In this document: one piece after another, positions 1-7,993 of the stretch
Numbering within the stretch: the first letter of the stretch is position 1
How the letters are laid out: every line of letters begins with the position of its first letter
Assembly (NCBI GenBank): GCA_964343345.1
Contig: CAYFJE010000035.1
Span: 1-10,127 of the forward strand
DNA: 10,127 nucleotides
Source: UBA6624 sp964343345 [NCBI: uncultured bacterium]
GTDB taxonomy: Bacteria; UBP7; UBA6624
Direction of reading: 5' to 3'
Made by a program: the position numbers and the translations under genes
The notes under the pieces: generated by a model
Databases searched by the model: none
Told to the model about the DNA's origin: nothing
Seen by the model: only the letters and a program-made list of their open reading frames with translations

Positions 1-1
1 C

Positions 2-3000
2 TTGGGGAGCACTATTACCCGCAGTTATGTCATGCTGATAACCATCTGAACTTGGATCATCACCATAACCAACGGATATCAAAACGACTCTTTCTCCAAC
101 TTCACCATTGTTGTCTGTCAAAGAATACTTGACAGCATAATCACCAACCTCTCTGAAGGTACATTTTCCAGTACCATCTCCGGGATCAGTGACAATAGGG
201 TTTGTAGAGGATATACCATCTGAATCACAATCAAGTGATCCGTTTGCAAAATTGACAAATTCGTCTTCCCTGTCGAATGACGCTGTGGCATCAAAACAGA
301 CATTGAATGATGGTGTCGCGAGATCGTGATTCAAAACACCTGCAGATGCTAATGAACAATTTTCATTCTGATCTTCCTCAATCTTAAGCAACACAACCGG
401 AGCATTGTTTTCATACTCGTCAACATAGAGATAACTCCAAATGATTGGAGAACACTCGCTTGAATTTGGACCACCACTACATGCCCTCATCCCAACTCTT
501 GTCCTTGCATCACCAGCATCAAAACCCTGCCAGTCTGAATAATTTAAATTCACAGAACAGTTAACATCAGGGTTTGGTTGTGAACCTCCTGAAAACAAAC
601 CGTCACAGTTAACAGTCTGAACATTTTGATTAACCCAAGCATCTCCCGGATCCCAGTCTGAAACAAACTCACATGTAAAACTACTTACATCAGGATCGTA
701 AGTTCCCCTTATGTTATTTCCGAAACCACCAACTTTCCATGCACATTGTGCCTCAACAGTCAAGCTGTTGTTTTCATTCAACTCTCCTATTGCCCTGTTT
801 TCATTAGAGGCATTTCTAAGCCTCATAACTGGAACAGGAGGTCGATCCTGGTTATTGTTGACAGGAACCCAAATTACACCACAACCAACAGCTCCATCAG
901 AATCAGTAAATCTTGCACCAACCCTCTTTAATCCTGTTGATGTATATGAATAACCTGAAAGAATAGAACCAGAATTACCCCATCCTGAATCATTTTCACA
1001 ACTATCATCTTCAACAAATGAAGGATTGAAATTACCAACTCTTTGAATATTCGTGTCATAGTTTGCGTCCCATTCACAAACAGAATTGACAGGAGCCATA
1101 AAACCACCATCATCTTCATAATCGCTAACCCAACATTCCAAATCAGGACCAGATTCATTTGTAGCCATTCCAACAGAAATATCAAAACCAGAAGCAACTC
1201 TTATATGAACCTGAGGAGCATTGTTTATCCTCTGGTCATACTTGTTTCCATCAACCCAAGTTGAACCACTATCATCACTCATCATGTGGAACATCTTTGC
1301 ACGACCGCTTGAGGCCTCTACAAAAGTCAAATGCCAGAAATTCTCAAATGAACTTCCAGTGCCAGCTGGCTCTATTGAAAGAACTGGCTGAGTTTGAGCA
1401 CCTTGTCCAGAAGCTCTTAAGTCGCTATTGCCAAGACCTGGCATCGAATTTCTTGTAGACCAGGTGGTACCACCATCAGTACTTTCTACCCAGTAGATAT
1501 CCAAATCTCCATTAGCATCATCACCAAAGAAAATAATCAAATGATTATCATCAGCAGGATCAACTGTCAAGTTTGGAGATTCAGCATTGCTGCCGCACTT
1601 GATACCATTGCTAGGCTCCTCATGCGATATATTCTGAGCTTCCTCCCAGTTCACGTTTCTGTTATTAGGATCGAGTCCATTGTAAGCACCTCTTCTATAT
1701 CTGATTTGAGTCTGTCCACCAAGACATTCATCTAAAGACGAAGAAACCCAAACTGAATGCAAGATTCCAACATCAGATCCAGTTTGAACAAACCTGATAT
1801 TATGCTGACCTTGAGAATGGCTACTATCAACACCTTCAGAAGGCAAGAAAGGATAATCATCAAGATCGTCAATATCACCGCTGATCATCTCATCATCACC
1901 AACACTCAAAGGGATCTCTTCATTATTCTGAGCATCCCCTTCTCTACAAAGCTTTGAATCCCAAGCACCACTATAAACATTCAAACACATCAAATTACTT
2001 GTTGCTCCTTCCTCGTCAACAACCCTTACAGCAATCCTGTAATCGCTTGCGAAATTCATCTGAGAGCCTAAGCCATCTATTCCATTTGTGGAATTAAGTT
2101 CCCATTGATAGAAATTCTGTTCCCCTGAATTATTACAATTTGAAACATCGTTCAATGATAAAGCTGAAGCATCTATGTTTGAAAAATTGTTCTGTATTAC
2201 ATCTGCAAAGAAGGAAACACCATCATAATCAAGATCCCATTCAAGAGATTGGATGTTGTCATCATCGCATATACCAACACCAAGACCAATAAATTTTCCT
2301 GTAGAAGGATTGAAAAATTCTGTTGGCCCAGTACCAATTGGATTCAATGTTGTGAAACTTTCTAGAACACTTGAGAATTGCCCTTGTTCACATCCATTAT
2401 TTATACAATTTGAAGGATTTTCATCAACACCGTATATCCATATTTTAGGAATTTCTGGAGCCTGGTTAACCTGAATTCTTACAGTTTCAGAATCATTTGA
2501 AATACCATCAGTAACAGTTAGTTCAGCATCGTAGAAAGGTGCATTATCTGTATATGTGTGAACATATGACGAATTCAAAGTTGTAAGGTCGTTTGTACCA
2601 TCAGAATCAAAATCCCACATGTATTTCAAAGCCTCCGGACCCGAATCAAGATCAAAGCTTGAAGAAGCATCAAAATCTACCCTCAAATTCGTTGGATTGT
2701 CATCAAGGATTTCGAAAGTCAAACCTGCAGAAGGCTCTACATTGTTTACAACTCCAACTGAAGCACTAGCATCATCACACAGTTGAGCTTCGGGGAAATC
2801 AAGAATCCCAGGATAACGACAAGTTCCATCAACAGCAACTACTCTTATCCTGAAGTCAGTTTCCCCAGTCCATATATCAACACCATTTAAATCAGCAGGA
2901 GGAGCGGTCCAAACAATACCACTAACACCTGTTTTCGTCCAGATTCCATTGTTGCTTTCTATGCTTGCAGAAGGACCATAAGAACCCCATTGCATATGTT

Positions 3001-5965
3001 CAACAATTGCTAAATTGCTTGTCAAATAATTTCCATCTAGATTTCCTGCTAAAGTAATAGTTGCATTTTGGTTACCAAAATTACCAGATTCAATACAGCT
3101 GTCTATCGTTGTTTCAAAACCAACGGGGTTTACACTGTCACTAACCCTCACTGGTCTATATTGCTGATGTCGATTACAAGAGCCCTGGACAACAACAGTG
3201 TTAGATCCAATTAAACCATTTTGTAACAAATAAGCTCTTGTGTTCGCGTTATTGTTGCCACCTTTCCAATCAGTCCAGTAATATTTCATCGTTCCACACG
3301 GATCCGTCCAAGATGGAGCACAATTCCCTGGACCATCAGCATCTTCCACAGAAACAGAAACAGTTGTTTGGGAAGCGTCTAAGCTTGATTCTTCAAATAT
3401 TGGATCATCAGAAATAGATGGACCAGAAGTTATCTGAGGAGGATTATTAACATTTGGAGAGCTGTAAGTAATCGTAACAATCGACTCATCTGATTTATTA
3501 CAATCATCAACGGAATCATTAGGAGTAAAGAGTCCTCCTAGATCGCATCCAAGAATTTGGTATTGGTCATTAGCATCAAGATGCAAGAACCTATCTAAAG
3601 TCAATGTCCATTCTTGTGTATTTTGATTCTGAACAACCTCTTGAATTTGAGCTCTCTGGTAACACCCATCAGTTGTCCATGGATTTTCAGCATAAGGAGG
3701 ATTTTGGAATGAACAATCTTCAGTTCCATCTGGGAAAACAATAACAAAATGCCCCCAATCACACAAAGGGTTTCCAAGAACATTGTTACTTCCACAAACT
3801 CTCGAAAGGTCTTGGTTGGAATCCGTTTCAATTATTGTGTTGCTAGGATTTCCAGAACCATTGTCAAGAAAACCTTGAGTTGCTATCTGATCTGCAACAG
3901 CAACACTGATTGGAAGTGCACATCTTATGCTCACTTTTGCATTACTAAGGACCGAATAATCCTCCTCTAAAGTATCTGCTATTTCAAGATTCCCTGCAGG
4001 AGCATTAAGAGGATCGGGATCGGCTGTAATCGAAATAATGTGAGTATCTGTGTATTCGGTACCAGCATCATCACTGATTCTTATAGGAATAGAAATACCT
4101 TGCTGAACACCTCCAAAAGCTGTAATATTGTCAACTCTTACACATGCTGTTTCAGCAACAGCACCAGCACATTCTCCAGGAGTGAATGTAAAACCAACAG
4201 AAGATATCGCTGGAGATGAATTGACATTATCTAATATCTTAAGAATCGAATTTTGTATATTTAAATCAGGATTTCTTACAACGCTGTTTGAAAGGATTGC
4301 ATCATTTCCAAGTATATCTTGGGTTAACGAATTGAATCCAGAATTTGGACTCCAAGCCCAATTGTCATAACCCCATAAATTTGTAAGGCTGCTGTCTGTA
4401 ACGCATCCATTTGGTGTAGCGTTTGAATTTAAAATATCAATAGACCACCAATACCTAATAATATCAGAATCGTTATCATCTGCAGTCACAGTAACTTGCC
4501 TGTTTGCACCAGTGGTCTCGCTGACCTCCATTGATATCTGTGCTTGAGGATTACTTCCGGTTATTACAGGAATTGAGTTTTTGAAAGCAGGACCTCCGCC
4601 TCCGCCTCCGCTTATAGTACCACTGTCTGAGACAGTTATCTGCCAACTTGTACTACCAACACCACCATAAATATCTTGTGCTGTAACAGTAATTTCGTAC
4701 TGATCACTTGTTCCTTCGATATCTCTGTTTGAAAGAGGTCTGAAACGACCACAAAAAACAGGTTGTTGACCAGGTTGATTTGTACAAAGAAGACCACTTG
4801 AAGGATCGTTTGTATCCCCTACTTTTCCATTTGATGGTGCTCCGATTTCAACATCTCCTTCGAAATTCAAATCTTCGCCTATCAAATTAACACTCCAAGC
4901 TACAAGACTGATATTCTCTGTTTCGGAAATGTTTCCATTTTGGAACTCAGCAGCTAACCAAACATAATTGTTGTCGTTAGAAGTTCCGGTACCATCATCA
5001 CTTATATCCTCAGAGTTAAAGCCACCTGATCCAGGTTCGATTATTTCACTATTTCTCGGTACACCTTTTTCATCTTCCCATTCAAAAGATGTAACAGAAG
5101 CTGGACTATTAAATTCAGCAACATAATTAACTGTTAAATTTATATCTGCTTCAGTGAAACCGCCCTTATCATCTGACATTCGAACTCTTAAGGTAACGGG
5201 GATGTCTGTCTGGGCACAATCATCATCATCTAGATTTGGAGCATGCCAAACAGCATGGCTGAAATACTGATTAGACATAATCTGCCCCTCTTCATCTTGA
5301 AGGTTTGTTGCAGGAGTCAAAGGATAAAAAGGCTGCAAAAGAACCTGCCCTTCATTTGTAGTAACTGTACCCCTACAAGCACTGGGGCTAACCTGTTCCC
5401 ATTCAACGATTACACTGTCCTCAGCATCTGTTTCTTGAAATTCAACATAAAGATCTAAAACGGAATGATCGATCCCTGTAATTGGATTTGTAACGGAGTT
5501 ACAAGTATCAGAATTTTCCTCAGTACACCTTGAATCAACACTTCCAACAGGAACTTTATTACCTTCAGGGTCAAGGATGTAAGCAAACGGAGCAAGAGTT
5601 ACTTCTGGTCCTTGGTTAATTCTTAAAACAAGACGAGTTTCCCCGGTTTCACCTCTTTCATCAGTAACTTTAAAAAGCAATTCAACAGTGCTGCCTATAA
5701 CAGGGATTCCAAACAAAGTCCCAGTATTTGGATCGAATTCCAAACCAGCGGGGAGATCATCAATATTGTAAAGAGAGATATCCAAGTCTCCGCTTCCTCC
5801 AGAAGCTTGCAATACCATCTCGTAAGATTCATCGACCTGTCCAGGTTCCAAAGCCCCTGTAACAAAGGCAGGAGAACCGACTTCTTCATTCCCTCCACCA
5901 CTACAGGCAGAAAAAACAACCGAAAAGATAATTAAAGAAAATGCTAATTTTATGAATTTTTTCAT
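2..5965 (-). CDS. Giant multidomain surface lipoprotein with He_PIG, PKD/Ig-like and sialidase-like Asp-box regions (partial, C-terminus outside window)
   Basis: The frame is open for 1,988 codons from ATG 5965 to the left edge, with no stop, so the C-terminus is missing. The start is fixed by a GGAGGT site six bases upstream and by a lipoprotein signal: KK, a hydrophobic core, then FSAC with Cys21 as the probable lipidation site. Residues about 30-117 form a He_PIG/cadherin-like domain (LPAGLEFDPNTGTLFGIP at 71-88). Many Ig-like segments follow, with recurrent aromatic/Asp strands (IRYWWSID near 503, KYYWTDW near 895, WDFDSDG at 1117-1123, LEWDLDYDG near 1240). A six-glycine linker lies at 453-458. 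The best PKD domain is about 1076-1168. Residues about 1385-1640 look like a sialidase-type beta-propeller with two exact Asp-boxes (STDGGTTW at 1495, SDDSGSTW at 1563). A further PKD-like domain covers about 1850-1967. The mature part is rich in Asp, Asn and Cys, suggesting an extracytoplasmic, perhaps calcium-binding and disulfide-stabilised protein. An adhesive or glycan-binding role is inference; no catalytic domain was recognised. Confidence 0.9.
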   Translation of the reverse strand, partial: MKKFIKLAFSLIIFSVVFSACSGGGNEEVGSPAFVTGALEPGQVDESYEMVLQASGGSGDLDISLYNIDDLPAGLEFDPNTGTLFGIPVIGSTVELLFKVTDERGETGETRLVLRINQGPEVTLAPFAYILDPEGNKVPVGSVDSRCTEENSDTCNSVTNPITGIDHSVLDLYVEFQETDAEDSVIVEWEQVSPSACRGTVTTNEGQVLLQPFYPLTPATNLQDEEGQIMSNQYFSHAVWHAPNLDDDDCAQTDIPVTLRVRMSDDKGGFTEADINLTVNYVAEFNSPASVTSFEWEDEKGVPRNSEIIEPGSGGFNSEDISDDGTGTSNDNNYVWLAAEFQNGNISETENISLVAWSVNLIGEDLNFEGDVEIGAPSNGKVGDTNDPSSGLLCTNQPGQQPVFCGRFRPLSNRDIEGTSDQYEITVTAQDIYGGVGSTSWQITVSDSGTISGGGGGGPAFKNSIPVITGSNPQAQISMEVSETTGANRQVTVTADDNDSDIIRYWWSIDILNSNATPNGCVTDSSLTNLWGYDNWAWSPNSGFNSLTQDILGNDAILSNSVVRNPDLNIQNSILKILDNVNSSPAISSVGFTFTPGECAGAVAETACVRVDNITAFGGVQQGISIPIRISDDAGTEYTDTHIISITADPDPLNAPAGNLEIADTLEEDYSVLSNAKVSIRCALPISVAVADQIATQGFLDNGSGNPSNTIIETDSNQDLSRVCGSNNVLGNPLCDWGHFVIVFPDGTEDCSFQNPPYAENPWTTDGCYQRAQIQEVVQNQNTQEWTLTLDRFLHLDANDQYQILGCDLGGLFTPNDSVDDCNKSDESIVTITYSSPNVNNPPQITSGPSISDDPIFEESSLDASQTTVSVSVEDADGPGNCAPSWTDPCGTMKYYWTDWKGGNNNANTRAYLLQNGLIGSNTVVVQGSCNRHQQYRPVRVSDSVNPVGFETTIDSCIESGNFGNQNATITLAGNLDGNYLTSNLAIVEHMQWGSYGPSASIESNNGIWTKTGVSGIVWTAPPADLNGVDIWTGETDFRIRVVAVDGTCRYPGILDFPEAQLCDDASASVGVVNNVEPSAGLTFEILDDNPTNLRVDFDASSSFDLDSGPEALKYMWDFDSDGTNDLTTLNSSYVHTYTDNAPFYDAELTVTDGISNDSETVRIQVNQAPEIPKIWIYGVDENPSNCINNGCEQGQFSSVLESFTTLNPIGTGPTEFFNPSTGKFIGLGVGICDDDNIQSLEWDLDYDGVSFFADVIQNNFSNIDASALSLNDVSNCNNSGEQNFYQWELNSTNGIDGLGSQMNFASDYRIAVRVVDEEGATSNLMCLNVYSGAWDSKLCREGDAQNNEEIPLSVGDDEMISGDIDDLDDYPFLPSEGVDSSHSQGQHNIRFVQTGSDVGILHSVWVSSSLDECLGGQTQIRYRRGAYNGLDPNNRNVNWEEAQNISHEEPSNGIKCGSNAESPNLTVDPADDNHLIIFFGDDANGDLDIYWVESTDGGTTWSTRNSMPGLGNSDLRASGQGAQTQPVLSIEPAGTGSSFENFWHLTFVEASSGRAKMFHMMSDDSGSTWVDGNKYDQRINNAPQVHIRVASGFDISVGMATNESGPDLECWVSDYEDDGGFMAPVNSVCEWDANYDTNIQRVGNFNPSFVEDDSCENDSGWGNSGSILSGYSYTSTGLKRVGARFTDSDGAVGCGVIWVPVNNNQDRPPVPVMRLRNASNENRAIGELNENNSLTVEAQCAWKVGGFGNNIRGTYDPDVSSFTCEFVSDWDPGDAWVNQNVQTVNCDGLFSGGSQPNPDVNCSVNLNYSDWQGFDAGDARTRVGMRACSGGPNSSECSPIIWSYLYVDEYENNAPVVLLKIEEDQNENCSLASAGVLNHDLATPSFNVCFDATASFDREDEFVNFANGSLDCDSDGISSTNPIVTDPGDGTGKCTFREVGDYAVKYSLTDNNGEVGERVVLISVGYGDDPSSDGYQHDITAGNSAPQ

Positions 5966-5971
5966 AACGTT

Positions 5972-5977
5972 ACCTCC
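5972..5977 (-). promoter_or_regulatory. Ribosome binding site of the giant lipoprotein gene
   Basis: On the minus strand GGAGGT is followed by AACGTT and then ATG at 5965. The near-perfect anti-16S match with a six-base spacer decides the start, and the lipoprotein signal peptide immediately after it supports the same choice. Confidence 0.85.
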
Positions 5978-6089
5978 GTTTAGTAAACCTTACAATCGTA
6001 TATCAAAATGATAGAAATTAAATAAAGAAAGTCTGTTTTTAATTTTTTATAAAAAAATTATAGAATAAGAAACAATATAAAAAAAAATT

Positions 6090-6094
6090 GGAGG
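6090..6094 (+). promoter_or_regulatory. Ribosome binding site of the aldolase/phosphatase gene
   Basis: TTGGAGG is followed by ATTC and the ATG at 6099. The spacer after GGAGG is only four bases, slightly short. The start is nevertheless well supported because the conserved family N-terminus (TTLSVIKADIGG) begins within four residues of this Met. Confidence 0.75.
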
Positions 6095-6098
6095 ATTC

Positions 6099-7268
6099 AT
6101 GACTAAAACAACCCTAAGTGTAATAAAAGCAGATATTGGAGGATTTGTAGGACATTCTGCAATTCACCCAGAATTAATAATCAAAGCCGAGGAAGAGCTT
6201 CAATCCTATAAAGATAAAGGAAAAATAAAGGATTTTAGAGTTTTGTGGGTTGGTGATGATATGGCATTGATAATGACCCATGACAAAGGCGAAAACTGTG
6301 AAGAGATTCACAAAATAGGTTGGGATACTTTTGTAGAAGGAACAAAAGTTGCAAAAAAATTAAAACTATATGGCGCTGGGCAAGATCTTTTATCTGAAGG
6401 CTTTTCTGGAAACATAAAAGGAATGGGGCCTGGATGTGCAGAAATGGAATTTGAAGAAAGAACTAGTGAGCCTTTCATCGTATTCCTTGCTGACAAAACA
6501 AGTCCAGGGGCATGGAACTTCCCAGCTTATAAAATGTTTGCTGACCCGTTTAACACTCCAGGATTAGTAATTGATGAAAACATGCATGCTGGATTTGAGT
6601 TTGATATTATGGATGTCAAAAATAATAAAATAATTACATTAAAAGCTCCTGAAGAATCTTATAAAATTCTTGCCTTTATTGGTGCTGTTGAAACATATGT
6701 AATAAAAAACATTAGAAGAAGAGGAGACAAAATTCCTTCTGCGACAATGTCGACTGACAAACTTTCACTACTGGCAGGAAAATACATTGGAAAAGATGAT
6801 CCTGCAATGATTGTTAGATGCCAATCAGGATTACCTGCAGTTGGAGAAGTTACTAATCCGTTTGCATTTCCACATCTAGTTCCTGGATGGATGAGAGGAT
6901 CACACACGGGGCCAATGATGCCTTGTTCTTTTGAAGAATCAAACCCAAGTAGATTTGATGGTCCACCTAGAGTTATCGGTGCAGGATTTCAGATTGCAGA
7001 AGGAATGCTTGTTGGACCTAGAGACATGTTCAATGACCCAGGATTTGACAATGCAAGACAAAAAGCAAATGATATTGCTGACTATATGAGAATGCATGGA
7101 CCATTTGAACCACACAGGCTTCCACCAGACCAAATGGAATATACGACCTTGCCAAAAATTCAAGAAGAAGTTAAAAAAAGATGGGTCGAGAGCAAAGATG
7201 GACCAAGCGGAAAAGACCTTGCTCAACAACATGCTTACCAAGCATTGAAAGATGATGAGCTTGAATAA
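6099..7268 (+). CDS. fbp: Fructose-1,6-bisphosphate aldolase/phosphatase (type V FBPase, archaeal type)
   Basis: This enzyme family (FBPase_3) is bifunctional: it condenses glyceraldehyde-3-phosphate and dihydroxyacetone phosphate to fructose-1,6-bisphosphate and then dephosphorylates it to fructose-6-phosphate. That makes it an essentially one-way gluconeogenic enzyme, Mg-dependent and cytoplasmic. The 389 residues match the usual family length of about 380. Visible hallmarks are the N-terminal VIKADIGGFVGH with Asp12 and His19, VGDD at 51-54, YGAGQDLL with Gln95, ADKTSPGAWN with Asp132-Lys133, ADPFNTPGLV, and AGKYIGKDDP. In that last motif Tyr229 and Lys232 correspond to the acid/base Tyr and Schiff-base Lys of crenarchaeal enzymes, by my recollection of their numbering. 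FPHLVPGWMRGSH, RFDGPPR, and MEYTTLP with Tyr348 follow. Everything needed for both activities appears intact. The gene heads a plus-strand cluster: the next possible ATG directly follows its TAA. It diverges from the giant lipoprotein gene. Confidence 0.96.
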   Translation: MTKTTLSVIKADIGGFVGHSAIHPELIIKAEEELQSYKDKGKIKDFRVLWVGDDMALIMTHDKGENCEEIHKIGWDTFVEGTKVAKKLKLYGAGQDLLSEGFSGNIKGMGPGCAEMEFEERTSEPFIVFLADKTSPGAWNFPAYKMFADPFNTPGLVIDENMHAGFEFDIMDVKNNKIITLKAPEESYKILAFIGAVETYVIKNIRRRGDKIPSATMSTDKLSLLAGKYIGKDDPAMIVRCQSGLPAVGEVTNPFAFPHLVPGWMRGSHTGPMMPCSFEESNPSRFDGPPRVIGAGFQIAEGMLVGPRDMFNDPGFDNARQKANDIADYMRMHGPFEPHRLPPDQMEYTTLPKIQEEVKKRWVESKDGPSGKDLAQQHAYQALKDDELE

Positions 7269-7446
7269 ATGAAGTGCTGGAAAATATTATTAACAGTTTT
7301 ATTTTTCATAATTTTTCTGAAAATTTTATGACAAATTTGAAAATGATTTTCAATTGAGCAGAAAATATTTAATATTTATACTTATTGGTTTTGTAGTACT
7401 TTTAATATCGATAAAAAGCATAATATTTATTTTAATGAAGCAATGA
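7269..7446 (+). pseudogene. Possible frameshift-broken small membrane protein gene
   Basis: An ATG lies immediately after the aldolase/phosphatase stop and opens a 20-residue hydrophobic frame (MKCWKILLTVLFFIIFLKIL) ending at TGA 7329-7331. A second frame, offset by one base and open from 7321, continues as FYDKFENDFQLSRKYLIFIL and onward through another hydrophobic stretch, ending at TGA 7444-7446, which overlaps the ATG of the next gene (ATGA). A single-base change in the run of A residues at about 7320-7323 would join them into a roughly 58-residue protein with two transmembrane segments. Alternatives are two separate mini-ORFs, the second starting at TTG 7354, or chance open frames in AT-rich spacer. 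Neither piece has a clear ribosome binding site. The join is inference; the two frames are seen directly. Confidence 0.35.
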
Positions 7447-7856
7447 AAAAAATAACTTTAATCCTATCTTTATTCCTTCTTTCATCATGTATTGCTGAAA
7501 AAACAACAGTTGGGAAACTATGTACAAGAATTAAAACAAATCCAAACTTAATTACAGATTACGAAAAAGGAAAAATGTTCAAAATGCCTTTATTTTTTTT
7601 CGATCTAACATTTCTTCCTAATGGAGATCAAGAATGGATAGGAAAAGACCCAACTGGAAAAACTTATGCAAGAGTAACGATGAAAAGCAAAGAGGGACAA
7701 AAGATAGGTCAGGATTGTATTAGCAGTTATCAAGCAAAATGTACTTTCTATATTAAAGGTTATTTTTCAGCATATCTTTCAGAAAAAAATGGTTACGGAA
7801 ATAACTGTGAAATCAGGATTGAAAGAGCGAAAGTTTTAAACAAAATAAAAAAATGA
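7443..7856 (+). CDS. Small lipoprotein of unknown function
   Basis: The 137-residue product begins with a textbook lipoprotein signal: KK, a Leu/Ile-rich core, then LSSC with Cys16 as the lipidation site. The mature part of about 120 residues is basic and has four further cysteines (GKLC, GQDC, AKC, NNC), which could form two disulfides outside the cytoplasm. I do not recognise a family. The chosen ATG gives the complete signal peptide. There is no strong Shine-Dalgarno, but the start overlaps the stop of the preceding small frame (ATGA), consistent with translational coupling if that frame is translated. The stop overlaps the next start by the same four-base pattern. Likely envelope-anchored; sorting to inner or outer membrane cannot be told with confidence. 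Confidence 0.8.
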   Translation: MKKITLILSLFLLSSCIAEKTTVGKLCTRIKTNPNLITDYEKGKMFKMPLFFFDLTFLPNGDQEWIGKDPTGKTYARVTMKSKEGQKIGQDCISSYQAKCTFYIKGYFSAYLSEKNGYGNNCEIRIERAKVLNKIKK

Positions 7857-7993
7857 TAAATAAAAGATGGCTTTTTTGGCTAACCCTTGTCATCTTTTGG
7901 AATTATCGTTGGCCAAAAGTTGATCCAATCTGGGATGTGATTGTTGCTGTAGTTTTATCCTTGTCATTTATTTATTACAAAAAACCTATTTAA
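7853..7993 (+). CDS. 46-residue membrane protein of unknown function
   Basis: This short frame starts at ATG 7853, overlapping the lipoprotein stop as ATGA, and ends at TAA 7991-7993. The product has a basic start (MINKRW), a hydrophobic segment (LFWLTLVIFW), a short loop (NYRWPKVDPIWD), a second hydrophobic segment (VIVAVVLSLSFIYY) and a KKP tail, so it reads as a two-pass membrane hairpin. The overlap and the sensible membrane topology argue for a real gene. Its last eight bases overlap the 3' end of the convergent DUF3187 gene. No family was recognised; a partner role with the upstream lipoprotein is only inferred from the coupling. Confidence 0.6.
   Translation: MINKRWLFWLTLVIFWNYRWPKVDPIWDVIVAVVLSLSFIYYKKPI

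Larger units (their letters stand above)
5966..6098. promoter_or_regulatory. Divergent intergenic region, probably holding promoters for both flanking genes
   Basis: This very AT-rich 133-bp gap separates the divergent lipoprotein and aldolase/phosphatase genes, so both promoters should lie here. Candidate -10 elements are TATAAT on the minus strand (6062 to 6057) and TATAGA or TATAAA on the plus strand around 6047-6064. None has a convincing -35 partner, so the exact promoters are not called. An almost perfect AT-only inverted repeat spans about 6041-6059 (AATTTTTTATAAAAAAATT). No riboswitch or small-RNA structure was recognised. Confidence 0.4.

Noticed and set aside
928-1197. 89-residue minus-strand open frame and similar short frames across 118-5919
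   Set aside because: They lie out of frame or antisense inside the continuous 1,988-codon lipoprotein frame, whose translation shows clear domain motifs.
4592-4609. Repeated GCC/TCC triplets resembling a microsatellite
   Set aside because: They encode a six-glycine linker in the lipoprotein; three repeat units are too short to call a repeat element.
6939-7241. 100-residue minus-strand open frame
   Set aside because: It is antisense to the conserved C-terminal part of the aldolase/phosphatase, so it is a shadow of that gene.
6099-7268. An archaeal origin for the whole window, suggested by the archaeal-type enzyme
   Set aside because: The bacterial lipoboxes, the DUF3187 outer-membrane protein and the GGAGG ribosome binding sites indicate a Gram-negative bacterium, and this enzyme family is known in bacteria.
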